A stretch of DNA of 5,780 nucleotides from an uncultured Dialister sp. (lineage in GTDB: Bacteria > Bacillota > Negativicutes > Veillonellales > Dialisteraceae). Below are positions 1 through 5,410 of the stretch, piece by piece. The first letter of the stretch is position 1, and each line of letters begins with the position of its first letter. The notes below the pieces were generated by a model, which did no database searches, was not told the origin of the DNA, and saw nothing but the letters and a program-made list of their open reading frames with translations. The stretch covers positions 1 through 5,780 of the forward strand of contig URIB01000029.1 of the NCBI GenBank assembly GCA_900547785.1. The letters are read 5' to 3'. The position numbers and the translations under genes are program-made.

Positions 1-104
1 CCTATGCCGGATTCTTCGCTAAGAGTCAGATTATGTTTTTTCTTCTATCATCATTTCGGTTCTGCCCTCCGCTCAAGAATGACGGCAGAGGTGAATTGCG
101 TTTT
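1..104 (-). repeat. Y repeat, copy 1 (long REP-like unit)
   Basis: This unit matches 633-735 with five substitutions and a one-base indel, and more distantly 5541-5632. On the plus strand it opens with GATTCTTCGCT (10-20) and closes with CGCTCAAGAATGA (70-82), separated by 49 bases. Those two ends are the reverse complement of the two halves of the short X unit, so Y reads as an inverted X carrying a conserved central insert. TCAAGAATGA (73-82) can pair perfectly with TCATTCTTGA (130-139) of X copy 1 just downstream. The window starts exactly at this unit, so a preceding X copy may lie outside. No coding potential is seen. Confidence 0.85.
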
Positions 105-108
105 ATAA

Positions 109-178
109 ATGGCATTAAATACGTGCCTGTCATTCTTGAACGAAGTGAAGAATCTGGCAAAGGATACAGGTATTAAAT
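109..178 (+). repeat. X repeat, copy 1 (short REP-like unit)
   Basis: This 70-base unit has an imperfect dyad core at 131-158 (ATTCTT ... AAGAAT arms around GAACGAAGTG). It is 67/70 identical to 546-615 and similar to 739-808. The core resembles the intergenic motif TCATTCTGAGCGAAGCGAA... that I recall from many bacterial genomes; that likeness is from memory and not checked. The unit ends one base before the stop codon of the GIY-YIG gene, so the 3' end of that gene abuts the repeat directly. Confidence 0.88.
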
Positions 179-179
179 G

Positions 180-473
180 TTAATGTGAATCAGACCAATT
201 TTCAGATAAATCATTCCATGCAGGATTTACGCTGTTAATCAGTTCTATCTTTTTATAACGACACCAGCCCTTTAATACCTTTTCTCGGTGAATGGCATAC
301 TTTACGTCACTAAATTTTTCAAAATAAACCAATAGGCAAAAATGATATCTTTTTGTAAAGCCAGAGTGGATACCATTCTTATGTTCATATAATCGTCTTT
401 TTAAATTATTAGTTACGCCGACATATAAAGCATGCTTCCTTTTTGTTGTGAGAATATATACGTAATATTCCAC
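180..473 (-). CDS. GIY-YIG nuclease domain protein (YhbQ/UPF0213-like, 97 aa)
   Basis: The protein is a single small GIY-YIG fold of the stand-alone, COG2827-like type, and the length is normal for that group. Visible motifs are VYI at residues 5-7 and YVG at 17-19 (variants of GIY and YIG), R26-R27 with Y29 and H31 on the catalytic helix, metal-ligand E64 in REKVLKGW, and the family ending NPAW-NDLSENW around residues 83-93. Family members are Mg-dependent DNA endonucleases or repair-like nucleases; the substrate of stand-alone members is mostly unknown. The start is GTG at 473-471, chosen because AGGAG (485-481) lies 7 bases upstream and the homology begins at once with EYYVYIL. GC content is visibly low (about one third in the first 61 bases from 180), clearly below the adhesin and pyk, which suggests separate acquisition. 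It is flanked on both sides by direct X repeats and has no operon partner. An intact reading frame with all motifs argues that it is functional. Confidence 0.93.
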   Translation of the reverse strand: MEYYVYILTTKRKHALYVGVTNNLKRRLYEHKNGIHSGFTKRYHFCLLVYFEKFSDVKYAIHREKVLKGWCRYKKIELINSVNPAWNDLSENWSDSH

Positions 474-480
474 CTTATTT

Positions 481-485
481 CTCCT
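481..485 (-). promoter_or_regulatory. Ribosome binding site of GIY-YIG gene
   Basis: The minus strand reads AGGAG with a 7-base spacer to GTG at 473-471. It decides the start, since no ATG with a comparable site is nearby. Confidence 0.7.
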
Positions 486-514
486 GATATAAAAACTCTC
501 GTGAAATCAGAATA

Positions 515-523
515 ATTATATCA
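515..523 (-). promoter_or_regulatory. Extended -10 promoter for GIY-YIG gene
   Basis: The minus strand reads TGATATAAT: a perfect TATAAT preceded by the TG of an extended -10. No good -35 box lies 16-18 bases upstream (TATAAG at 17), which is acceptable for extended -10 promoters. It would give a leader of roughly 35 bases. It lies between X copy 2 and the gene, so the nuclease gene carries its own promoter inside the repeat-flanked segment. Predicted from sequence only. Confidence 0.55.
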
Positions 524-545
524 TTTAGGAAGAATTTCTTATAGA

Positions 546-615
546 ATGGCACTAAATACCTGCCTGTCATTCTTGAACGAAGTGAAGAATCTGGCGAAGG
601 ATACAGGTATTAAAT
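546..615 (+). repeat. X repeat, copy 2
   Basis: This unit is in direct orientation and 67/70 identical to 109-178. Together the two copies bracket the GIY-YIG gene and its promoter (179-545). GAAGAATCTGGC (584-595) can form a 12-bp stem, with one G-T wobble, with GCCGGATTCTTC (638-649) of the following Y unit, so X and Y together make a large hairpin. Confidence 0.88.
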
Positions 616-632
616 ACGCTTTTTGCGATTAC

Positions 633-735
633 CCTATGCCGGATTCTTCGCTAAGAGTCAAATTATGTTTTTCTTCTATCATCATTTCGATTCTGCCCGC
701 CGCTCAAGAATGATGGCAGAGGTGAAATGCGTTTT
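633..735 (-). repeat. Y repeat, copy 2
   Basis: This full long unit is nearly identical to 1-104. TCAAGAATGA (704-713) is perfectly complementary to TCATTCTTGA (760-769) of X copy 3. Its tail at 716-735 is a 20-base exact match to 5255-5274, which marks a truncated copy there. No coding content. Confidence 0.87.
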
Positions 736-738
736 CCA

Positions 739-808
739 ATAGCATTAAATGCCTGCCCGTCATTCTTGAACGAAGTGAAGAATCTGGCAAAGGATACTGG
801 GTATTAAC
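739..808 (+). repeat. X repeat, copy 3
   Basis: The core at 761-788 is identical to X copies 1 and 2; the flanks are slightly diverged (TACTGGGTATTAACT at the right end). It follows Y copy 2 with the same spacing that X copy 1 has after Y copy 1, so Y-X is a repeated dimer of about 177 bases. Confidence 0.85.
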
Positions 809-811
809 TGT

Positions 812-919
812 TCTAATCTGTGTACACACCCTTGCCCCTATCGCCTCGCAAAGCTCGGCACTTCCCTCCGCATGCGGGGGAAGCCCACATTAAAGAAAAA
901 AGAAATTATAATTTTTTAC
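812..919 (+). repeat. Z repeat, copy 1 (double-hairpin element)
   Basis: 36 bases (835-870) are identical to 5678-5713, and similarity continues on both sides, from TCTAATCTGTGTACAC on the left to the A-rich GAAAAAAGAAATTATA on the right. Two stem-loops are visible. One uses GCC..GC/GC..GGC arms around AAA (843-859). The other is a strong stem with CCTCCGC/GCGGGGG arms around the palindrome GCATGC (about 865-880). No U-tract follows the second hairpin, so it does not look like an intrinsic terminator. It occurs twice in the window in the same orientation, plus a diverged inverted relative at 5326-5372. Confidence 0.82.
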
Positions 920-1089
920 ATATCTTATCTTTTATATATAGAATATTTTCATAGTATGTTATTTATTTTTATAAGTGCCCTTCACTGGGCAGGAGAAATT
1001 TCCCGCCGGGTCTGCTTTTTTCTTCTTGCATCACCTGCGAGAACCGGGATTTCTTTGATTGGCTAAATCCCCTTTGTTTATCGGAAAAG
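920..1089. other. AT-rich non-coding spacer upstream of adhesin promoter
   Basis: No credible gene is seen; the short reading frame starting at 872 runs out of the Z repeat and has no ribosome binding site or domain signal. The segment holds a small hairpin GCCC/GGGC (about 978-991), a weak GCAG/CTGC hairpin followed by TTTTTT near 1018, and imperfect inverted matches between AGAAATTTCCCG (about 995-1006) and CGGGATTTCT (about 1046-1055). These could be a weak terminator or leader structure, but none is strong. Confidence 0.4.
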
Positions 1090-1118
1090 TTGACAAAAAT
1101 ATGGGGGGGGGGTACTAA
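1090..1118 (+). promoter_or_regulatory. Putative adhesin promoter with poly-G(10) spacer
   Basis: A perfect -35 TTGACA (1090-1095) is followed by a 17-base spacer containing ten consecutive G (1103-1112) and then TACTAA (1113-1118), a weak -10 match (T1, A2, A5). A better -10-like GATAAT lies at 1122-1127 but is 26 bases from the -35 box. A homopolymeric G tract between -35 and -10 upstream of a surface protein is the arrangement of phase-variable promoters such as Neisseria porA, where loss or gain of one G changes the spacer and so expression. Whether this promoter is active, and whether TACTAA is the real -10, cannot be decided from sequence. Confidence 0.5.
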
Positions 1119-1272
1119 ACTGATAATAAGCAGCCTTTTTGTGGGGGGGCGTCATGTTTTCGGCTCTGTTTCCATCAAGAAGACAAAAAGGAAATGCAGG
1201 AAATGAATTTTTCTGCACGGTATGTCTACAACGATTTTTTATGTGGTTGTGTCAAGCAACGTAAGGAGGAAA
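1119..1272 (+). other. Long 5' leader of adhesin gene with G7 tract and small ORF
   Basis: About 150 bases lie between the presumed promoter and the adhesin start. The leader contains a second G run (seven G, 1143-1149). Six bases later, ATG at 1154 opens a 36-codon frame that stops with TAA at 1262-1264, overlapping the adhesin Shine-Dalgarno sequence. The small peptide resembles nothing I recognise and lacks a normal ribosome binding site, so it is not called as a gene; it could be chance or a translation-coupling leader. An ATG at 1222 is in frame with the adhesin but has no ribosome binding site and would place 18 polar residues before the signal peptide, so it is not preferred. Confidence 0.4.
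1264..1269 (+). promoter_or_regulatory. Ribosome binding site of adhesin gene
   Basis: AGGAGG is a perfect Shine-Dalgarno sequence. It sits 3 bases before ATG 1273 and 6 bases before ATG 1276; the latter spacing is the more usual. Either start gives a proper signal peptide. Confidence 0.85.
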
Positions 1273-1275
1273 ATG

Positions 1276-3597
1276 ATGAAAAAAGAGAAAGCAGGTCTGA
1301 TTTTAGCGGCACTGATTGCTATGGGCAGCGTGTCTGCACAGGCGGCGATTACGCCGGATGAACAGGATCAGATTGTTGCCGCTGTTTTGAAACAGTTGGA
1401 AGATCAAAAGAAAGCAACCCACTATGTGTCGATAAACGGAACCGACACAGCGGCAGGATCGAATTACGACAATAAAGCTGCTACAGGACAGCATGCAATG
1501 GTTATCGGAGAAAATTCGACAGCTACAAAAAGAAACGGCGTTTCCATCGGTGCAAACAACAGAAACGAAGGGTATGAAACGACACTTGTAGGGACAGGAA
1601 ACAAAGCCTACGGTGTAGATAAGGGTTATGAATGGGCAAGCAACGGAACCGCTATCGGTTATAACAATACCATTATGAGTATGAGCGGTAAACTGGCTGC
1701 CGGATCAGACAACATTGTTGATGACGGCATGGCGCTGGGACAAGGAAATGAAGCGATGGGACAGAGATCCGTTGCCATCGGAACAAGCACTCGCGCCTAT
1801 TTTACGGATACGATTGCTATGGGATTCGGTTCTAAAGCTTTTTCCACTGATGTGATTGCGATGGGGAATGCAGCGGAAGGACATGCCGTAGGCGGTGTAG
1901 CAATCGGACACGCGGCTATAGTGAAGAAAGATGCGGGAGCCGGTGTAGCACTCGGTTACGAAAGTGTTGCCGACCGCAGCGGCGGAGTGATCGGCTATAT
2001 GCCCGGAGCAGACGCACAGACCTCGGAAGAAGTGGCGAAATATTTAGGAAAAGAACAGGAATATGCGGCATGGAAAGCAGAGCGTGAAGCGAATCAGGCA
2101 GTCTATGACAAGAAAAAGGCATGGCATGCGGCCGTTGATGCGGACGAAGCGGCAAAGCGAGAAGTGATAGATGCCCGTATTGCTTATGCAAAAAAACCGA
2201 CCGATGCGAATAAAAAAATTATAGAAGAGAAAAAAGAGGCATATAAAAAGACAAACGAGGCAAGAGGTATTGCCCAAAGGGCAATTACCCAAGAAGAGTG
2301 GAAAACGTACAATGATCTGAATGCCCGGTACGGACAGATTTTCGGTAAATATATTTCCCGGTCGGGTGCTGTTTCCGTGGGAGATGCGGAAAAAGGAATC
2401 ACCCGCCAGATTATTAACGTTGCCGCAGGCAGTGAAGATACCGACGCTGTCAATGTATCCCAGCTGAAAGACGCGGTAAAGATGATGAAAAACTCCGTGG
2501 CCGGCGACTTGGAAGGCAAAGCGGACGCCGATGCGGGAAATCTTACGGACGAAAACGTTGCCGCATGGCAGACGAAACTCGGTGACGGCAAGAACGAAGC
2601 GGGAAATACGGGACTTGTGACAGGAGATACGCTGAACAAAGCACTCGACGGTTTGAATTTGGACGGTAATCTGGCAAATAAAGCGGATAAGAACGCAGGC
2701 AATTTGGAAGACGCGGACAAAGACGCATGGAGAGCGGCGTTGGGCGGCGGAACCGTTGCCAAAGGAGATAAAAAGTTCGTTGACGGAGATACCGTAGCCG
2801 CCGCTTTGGAAAATATGGGCGGACAGGTAAACGGCAAAGCGAATACCTCTTTGGACAACATCACCGATGCGGGAAAGACGGTTATTAAAGATTTGGCAAA
2901 AGGCGCTGTAAAAGTGGCAGATGGCGAACATACCACCGTGAGGACAGAGGAGAAAGACGGTGTGGTCACTTATAAAGTCGATGTCAAAGCCGACGGCAAA
3001 GTGGCCAAAGATGATAAAGGCATCGTGACCGGCGGAACTGTATATGCAGAAACAAGACCGGAACAGGACGGAACGTATATCAAAGCGGGCAACACGGCAG
3101 GAGAAAACTTCACCGCTATGGATACGCAGGTAGGAAAAAATGCGGAAGAAATCACCAAGCTCGGAAGCACCGTCTATGATATGGGAAACAGAGTGGGCGA
3201 ACTGGACAGCCGAATGAATAAAGTCGGCGCAGGCGCAGCCGCTCTTGCCGCCCTCCACCCGCAAGATTTCGATCCGGAAGATAAATGGGATATTGCCGCA
3301 GGTTTCGGCAATTACAAAAATGCCAATGCCGCGGCACTGGGACTCTTCTATCGCCCCAACGAAAGAACCATGCTGAATCTGGGCTGGACGATGGGAGATT
3401 CCAGAAATATGGTGAATGCCGGCGTTTCCGTAAAATTGGGAAGCGGCAGTACCTATGCGGGACTTTCCAAAGTGCAGATGGCAACCCGTTTGACACAGCA
3501 GGAAGAAAGAATCAAACAGCAGGACGAAGAACTGGCGCGCCAGAAAGAACAGATTCGTGAAATCCTTGCACAACTGGAAGAAATGAAAAAAGCGTAA
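1276..3597 (+). CDS. YadA-like trimeric autotransporter adhesin
   Basis: This is a type Vc secreted homotrimeric surface adhesin of 773 aa. Residues 1-23 are a signal peptide (basic MKKEK, hydrophobic core, cleavage after AQA). Residues about 75-245 form the YadA head, a left-handed beta-roll of roughly 14-residue repeats with recurring VAIG, IAMG and ALG motifs. Residues 250-360 are a highly charged alanine/lysine/glutamate helix-rich insert. Residues 363-401 are the neck (VSVGD ... RQI-NVAAG ... DAVNVSQL). Residues 402-635 are the stalk, with three related 52-54-residue units starting at K415, K469 and K521 and VTGDT/VDGDT/VTGGT turns at 448-452, 502-506 and 584-588. Residues about 640-722 are the YadA anchor (LDSR-NKVGAGAAALAALHP, four strands of the 12-stranded trimeric barrel). 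Residues 723-773 are a coiled-coil tail beyond the barrel. The start is ATG 1276 (or 1273) because of AGGAGG at 1264-1269. It is monocistronic, convergent with pyk, and possibly phase-variable at its promoter. The binding target cannot be read from sequence. Confidence 0.95.
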   Translation: MKKEKAGLILAALIAMGSVSAQAAITPDEQDQIVAAVLKQLEDQKKATHYVSINGTDTAAGSNYDNKAATGQHAMVIGENSTATKRNGVSIGANNRNEGYETTLVGTGNKAYGVDKGYEWASNGTAIGYNNTIMSMSGKLAAGSDNIVDDGMALGQGNEAMGQRSVAIGTSTRAYFTDTIAMGFGSKAFSTDVIAMGNAAEGHAVGGVAIGHAAIVKKDAGAGVALGYESVADRSGGVIGYMPGADAQTSEEVAKYLGKEQEYAAWKAEREANQAVYDKKKAWHAAVDADEAAKREVIDARIAYAKKPTDANKKIIEEKKEAYKKTNEARGIAQRAITQEEWKTYNDLNARYGQIFGKYISRSGAVSVGDAEKGITRQIINVAAGSEDTDAVNVSQLKDAVKMMKNSVAGDLEGKADADAGNLTDENVAAWQTKLGDGKNEAGNTGLVTGDTLNKALDGLNLDGNLANKADKNAGNLEDADKDAWRAALGGGTVAKGDKKFVDGDTVAAALENMGGQVNGKANTSLDNITDAGKTVIKDLAKGAVKVADGEHTTVRTEEKDGVVTYKVDVKADGKVAKDDKGIVTGGTVYAETRPEQDGTYIKAGNTAGENFTAMDTQVGKNAEEITKLGSTVYDMGNRVGELDSRMNKVGAGAAALAALHPQDFDPEDKWDIAAGFGNYKNANAAALGLFYRPNERTMLNLGWTMGDSRNMVNAGVSVKLGSGSTYAGLSKVQMATRLTQQEERIKQQDEELARQKEQIREILAQLEEMKKA

Positions 3598-3622
3598 GGG
3601 TCATAAGAAATCAAACGGAAAC

Positions 3623-3661
3623 AAAATAAAACCGCTCATGCTATGTGGGCGGTTTTATTTT
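3623..3661. terminator. Bidirectional intrinsic terminator between adhesin and pyk
   Basis: A 13-bp perfect stem pairs 3623-3635 (AAAATAAAACCGC) with 3649-3661 (GCGGTTTTATTTT), around a 13-base loop that can add a CAT/ATG pairing. It lies 26 bases after the adhesin stop and 21 bases beyond the pyk stop. The A-rich and T-rich arms supply a U-tract on both strands, so it can end both convergent transcripts. Confidence 0.88.
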
Positions 3662-3681
3662 TGTATGAAATTGTTGTTACA

Positions 3682-5109
3682 TCAGACTTGCATGATACGC
3701 ATCATATTGGTAGCGGCCGCTTTTCTCTTTTTCATTTTTCCGGAAAGAATACCGGCGGTGATGACGCAAAGGTCATTCTCTTTCACATAGCCCGCCTCTT
3801 TGACTTTTTCGACGGCTTCTTCAAATATTTTATCCGATGATGCATAGCGGGGTGCAAAAATGGGGTGAACGCCCCAGAAAAGCATCATCTGCCGAACCGT
3901 GATTTCATAAGGAGAAAGAGCAATGATATCCACATCAGGGCGGTACTTTGAGAGAAGCAGCGCTGAATTTCCAGAAATGGTAGGCGTGATGATGGCGGCG
4001 GCTTTCAGTTCGTGGGCGGCGGTGACAGTGGCACGGCAGGTCGTATTGGAAATGCTGTCATACAAACTTTCTTCCATTTCCCGATAACGGAAAAGGTCAT
4101 GCTCATGGAACTGTTCGGTAAATTCTGTGATGGAAACCATCATTTGAAGAGCTTCCACCGGGTATTTTCCGTTTGCCGTTTCGCCGGAAAGCATGATGGC
4201 GTCCGTTCCGTCGTCAATGGCATTGGCGACGTCCGTCACTTCTGCCCGCGTCGGCCGGGGATTTCTGATCATGGAATCCAGCATCTGTGTGGCGGTAATG
4301 ACGATTTTTCCCTGGTAATTGCATTTACGGATCATTTCTTTTTGCAGGCGGGGCAGCATTTCAGGACTCACTTCCACCCCCAAATCTCCCCGGGCAATCA
4401 TAATGCCGTCGGCGGCGACCACGATGTCTTCGAAGTTTTTAACACCCTCGCGGGATTCTATTTTTGCGATGATTTTGATTTTCGACTGTTTCTTTTCGAG
4501 GAGGGAACGGATTTCCTTGATACAATCCGCATCACGGACAAAAGAAGCGGCAATAAAATCGAAATCATTTTCAACGGCAAAGAGAATATCTTCCTTGTCT
4601 TTTTCCGTCAAAGCGGGAAGACGAATGGGAATGCCCGGGATATTGACGCCCTTTTGCTCCCCCAAAATACCCCCGCTGACAACTTCGCAGCGGATATCCG
4701 TACCGTGTATTTCTTTCACCACAAGATCGATCAGCCCGTCGTCGATGAGAATATGATGCCCCTCCCGCAGATCTTCAAGAATGGCGGGATAATTGATATA
4801 CACCTTTCCCGCCGCATTCTCTTCCGCAGGGGTGAGGATCAGAGAATCCTCTTTTTCCAAAAGAAGCGGAGCATGGTCTTTCAGAAAACCTGTCCGGATC
4901 TCCGGTCCTTTCGTATCCAGCATGGCGGCGATAGGACGCCCTGCCTCAAGAGAGGCGCGACGGAGCATGGAAAGTTTCTCTTTATGGGAAGCCTGTGTGC
5001 CGTGAGAAAAATTGAAACGGGCGACGTCCATATCCAAAGCAAGCATTCGCATGGTTTCATAATCGTCCTCACTGGGGCCGACGGTGCAGATGATTTTTGT
5101 TTTTCTCAT
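3682..5109 (-). CDS. pyk: Pyruvate kinase
   Basis: Cytoplasmic glycolytic enzyme converting phosphoenolpyruvate and ADP to pyruvate and ATP, normally a homotetramer requiring Mg. The 475-residue length is typical of the core bacterial enzyme and lacks the extra C-terminal PEP-utiliser-like domain found in Bacillus-type enzymes. Visible hallmarks are KTKIICTVGP at residues 3-12; the substrate/nucleotide cluster R31, N33, S35 and H36 in RFNFSHG; DTKGPEIRTG (65-74); the B-domain lid around 75-160 with DDGLIDL; the signature IIAKIES with catalytic K216 and metal ligand E218; ARGDLG with metal ligand D242; TATQMLDSM (272-280); and the NPRPTRAEV-DVANAI-DG-DAIMLSGETANG block (283-314). All key residues are intact. 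The C-terminal allosteric domain runs from about 345 to 475; its effector cannot be inferred. The start ATG 5109-5107 has AAGGGG 6 bases upstream. It is monocistronic in the window, convergent with the adhesin gene, with a repeat-rich upstream region. Confidence 0.98.
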   Translation of the reverse strand: MRKTKIICTVGPSEDDYETMRMLALDMDVARFNFSHGTQASHKEKLSMLRRASLEAGRPIAAMLDTKGPEIRTGFLKDHAPLLLEKEDSLILTPAEENAAGKVYINYPAILEDLREGHHILIDDGLIDLVVKEIHGTDIRCEVVSGGILGEQKGVNIPGIPIRLPALTEKDKEDILFAVENDFDFIAASFVRDADCIKEIRSLLEKKQSKIKIIAKIESREGVKNFEDIVVAADGIMIARGDLGVEVSPEMLPRLQKEMIRKCNYQGKIVITATQMLDSMIRNPRPTRAEVTDVANAIDDGTDAIMLSGETANGKYPVEALQMMVSITEFTEQFHEHDLFRYREMEESLYDSISNTTCRATVTAAHELKAAAIITPTISGNSALLLSKYRPDVDIIALSPYEITVRQMMLFWGVHPIFAPRYASSDKIFEEAVEKVKEAGYVKENDLCVITAGILSGKMKKRKAAATNMMRIMQV

Positions 5110-5115
5110 ACAATT

Positions 5116-5121
5116 CCCCTT
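5116..5121 (-). promoter_or_regulatory. Ribosome binding site of pyk
   Basis: The minus strand reads AAGGGG with a 6-base spacer to the ATG at 5109-5107, confirming the start. Further upstream, TATTAT (5169-5164) is a possible -10, with only a weak -35 match (TTCATT) 17 bases before it, so no promoter is called. Confidence 0.75.
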
Positions 5122-5250
5122 TTCCGCAGATTCTTGTCTTTATCTTACTACAAGAAGAGGAAATAATACATCGGAGAGAAAAGAGAATGAAAAAGAAACC
5201 GTGGGCAGAAACAGGCAAATAAAAGCAAGCGTGAGCAAAAATGGAAAAAT

Positions 5251-5290
5251 GACAGCAGAGGTGAAATGCGTTTTGAAAAAGGGATTGAAT
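5251..5290 (-). repeat. Truncated Y repeat remnant
   Basis: Bases 5255-5274 are identical over 20 bases to the tail of Y copy 2 (716-735), and the following GATTGAATGG resembles the CATTAAAT join that normally leads into an X unit. The rest of Y (the GATTCTTCGCT end) is missing, so this is a decayed copy within the pyk upstream region. Confidence 0.6.
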
Positions 5291-5325
5291 GGTAGTTGCT
5301 GCGAAATAGAAAATAGAGAATGCAA

Positions 5326-5372
5326 GCTGTCCCCGGACACGGGGAAAGTGGCGGCGGAGCCGCCGAAAGAGG
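5326..5372 (-). repeat. W: Z-like double-hairpin element, inverted
   Basis: Two adjacent perfect GC-rich hairpins are present. In one, CCCCG (5331-5335) pairs with CGGGG (5340-5344) around GACA. In the other, GGCGGC (5350-5355) pairs with GCCGCC (5359-5364) around GGA. Read on the minus strand, the order and joining sequence (CCTCTTTCGGC ... GCCACTTTCCCC ... GGGGACAGC) line up with the Z elements (CCCCTATCGCC ... GGCACTTCCCTCC ... GGGGAAGC), so W appears to be a diverged member of the same family in the opposite orientation. There is no U-tract, so it is not a clear terminator. Confidence 0.65.
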
Positions 5373-5410
5373 TAAGTGTGAGCAGAAACGAAAAAAGATT
5401 TCATATGGAA

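Noticed and set aside
109..615. Insertion sequence carrying the GIY-YIG gene
   Set aside because: No transposase, no terminal inverted repeats and no target-site duplication can be seen; the flanking 70-base units are direct copies of a repeat also found without the gene, so only a repeat-nested gene is claimed.
1..808. CRISPR array
   Set aside because: The repeated units are long, differently sized, alternate in orientation and lack regular spacers; no cas genes are present.
861..883. Intrinsic terminator in Z copy 1
   Set aside because: The hairpin is strong but followed by CCACATTAAAG rather than a U-tract, and no plus-strand gene ends just before it.
872..1066. 64-aa plus-strand frame beginning within the Z repeat
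   Set aside because: No ribosome binding site, starts within a non-coding repeat, low-complexity hydrophobic content; not supported as a gene.
1222..1272. Earlier adhesin start at ATG 1222
   Set aside because: No ribosome binding site precedes it, it would put 18 extra residues before a normal signal peptide, and AGGAGG at 1264-1269 clearly serves ATG 1273/1276.
2044..3573. 509-aa frame antisense to the adhesin
   Set aside because: It is the mirror of the real coding frame, cysteine- and phenylalanine-rich without domain signal; it arises from codon bias of the repetitive adhesin gene.
4012..5166. 384-aa plus-strand frame antisense to pyk
   Set aside because: Composition is typical of a shadow frame and the opposite strand encodes an intact pyruvate kinase with all catalytic motifs.
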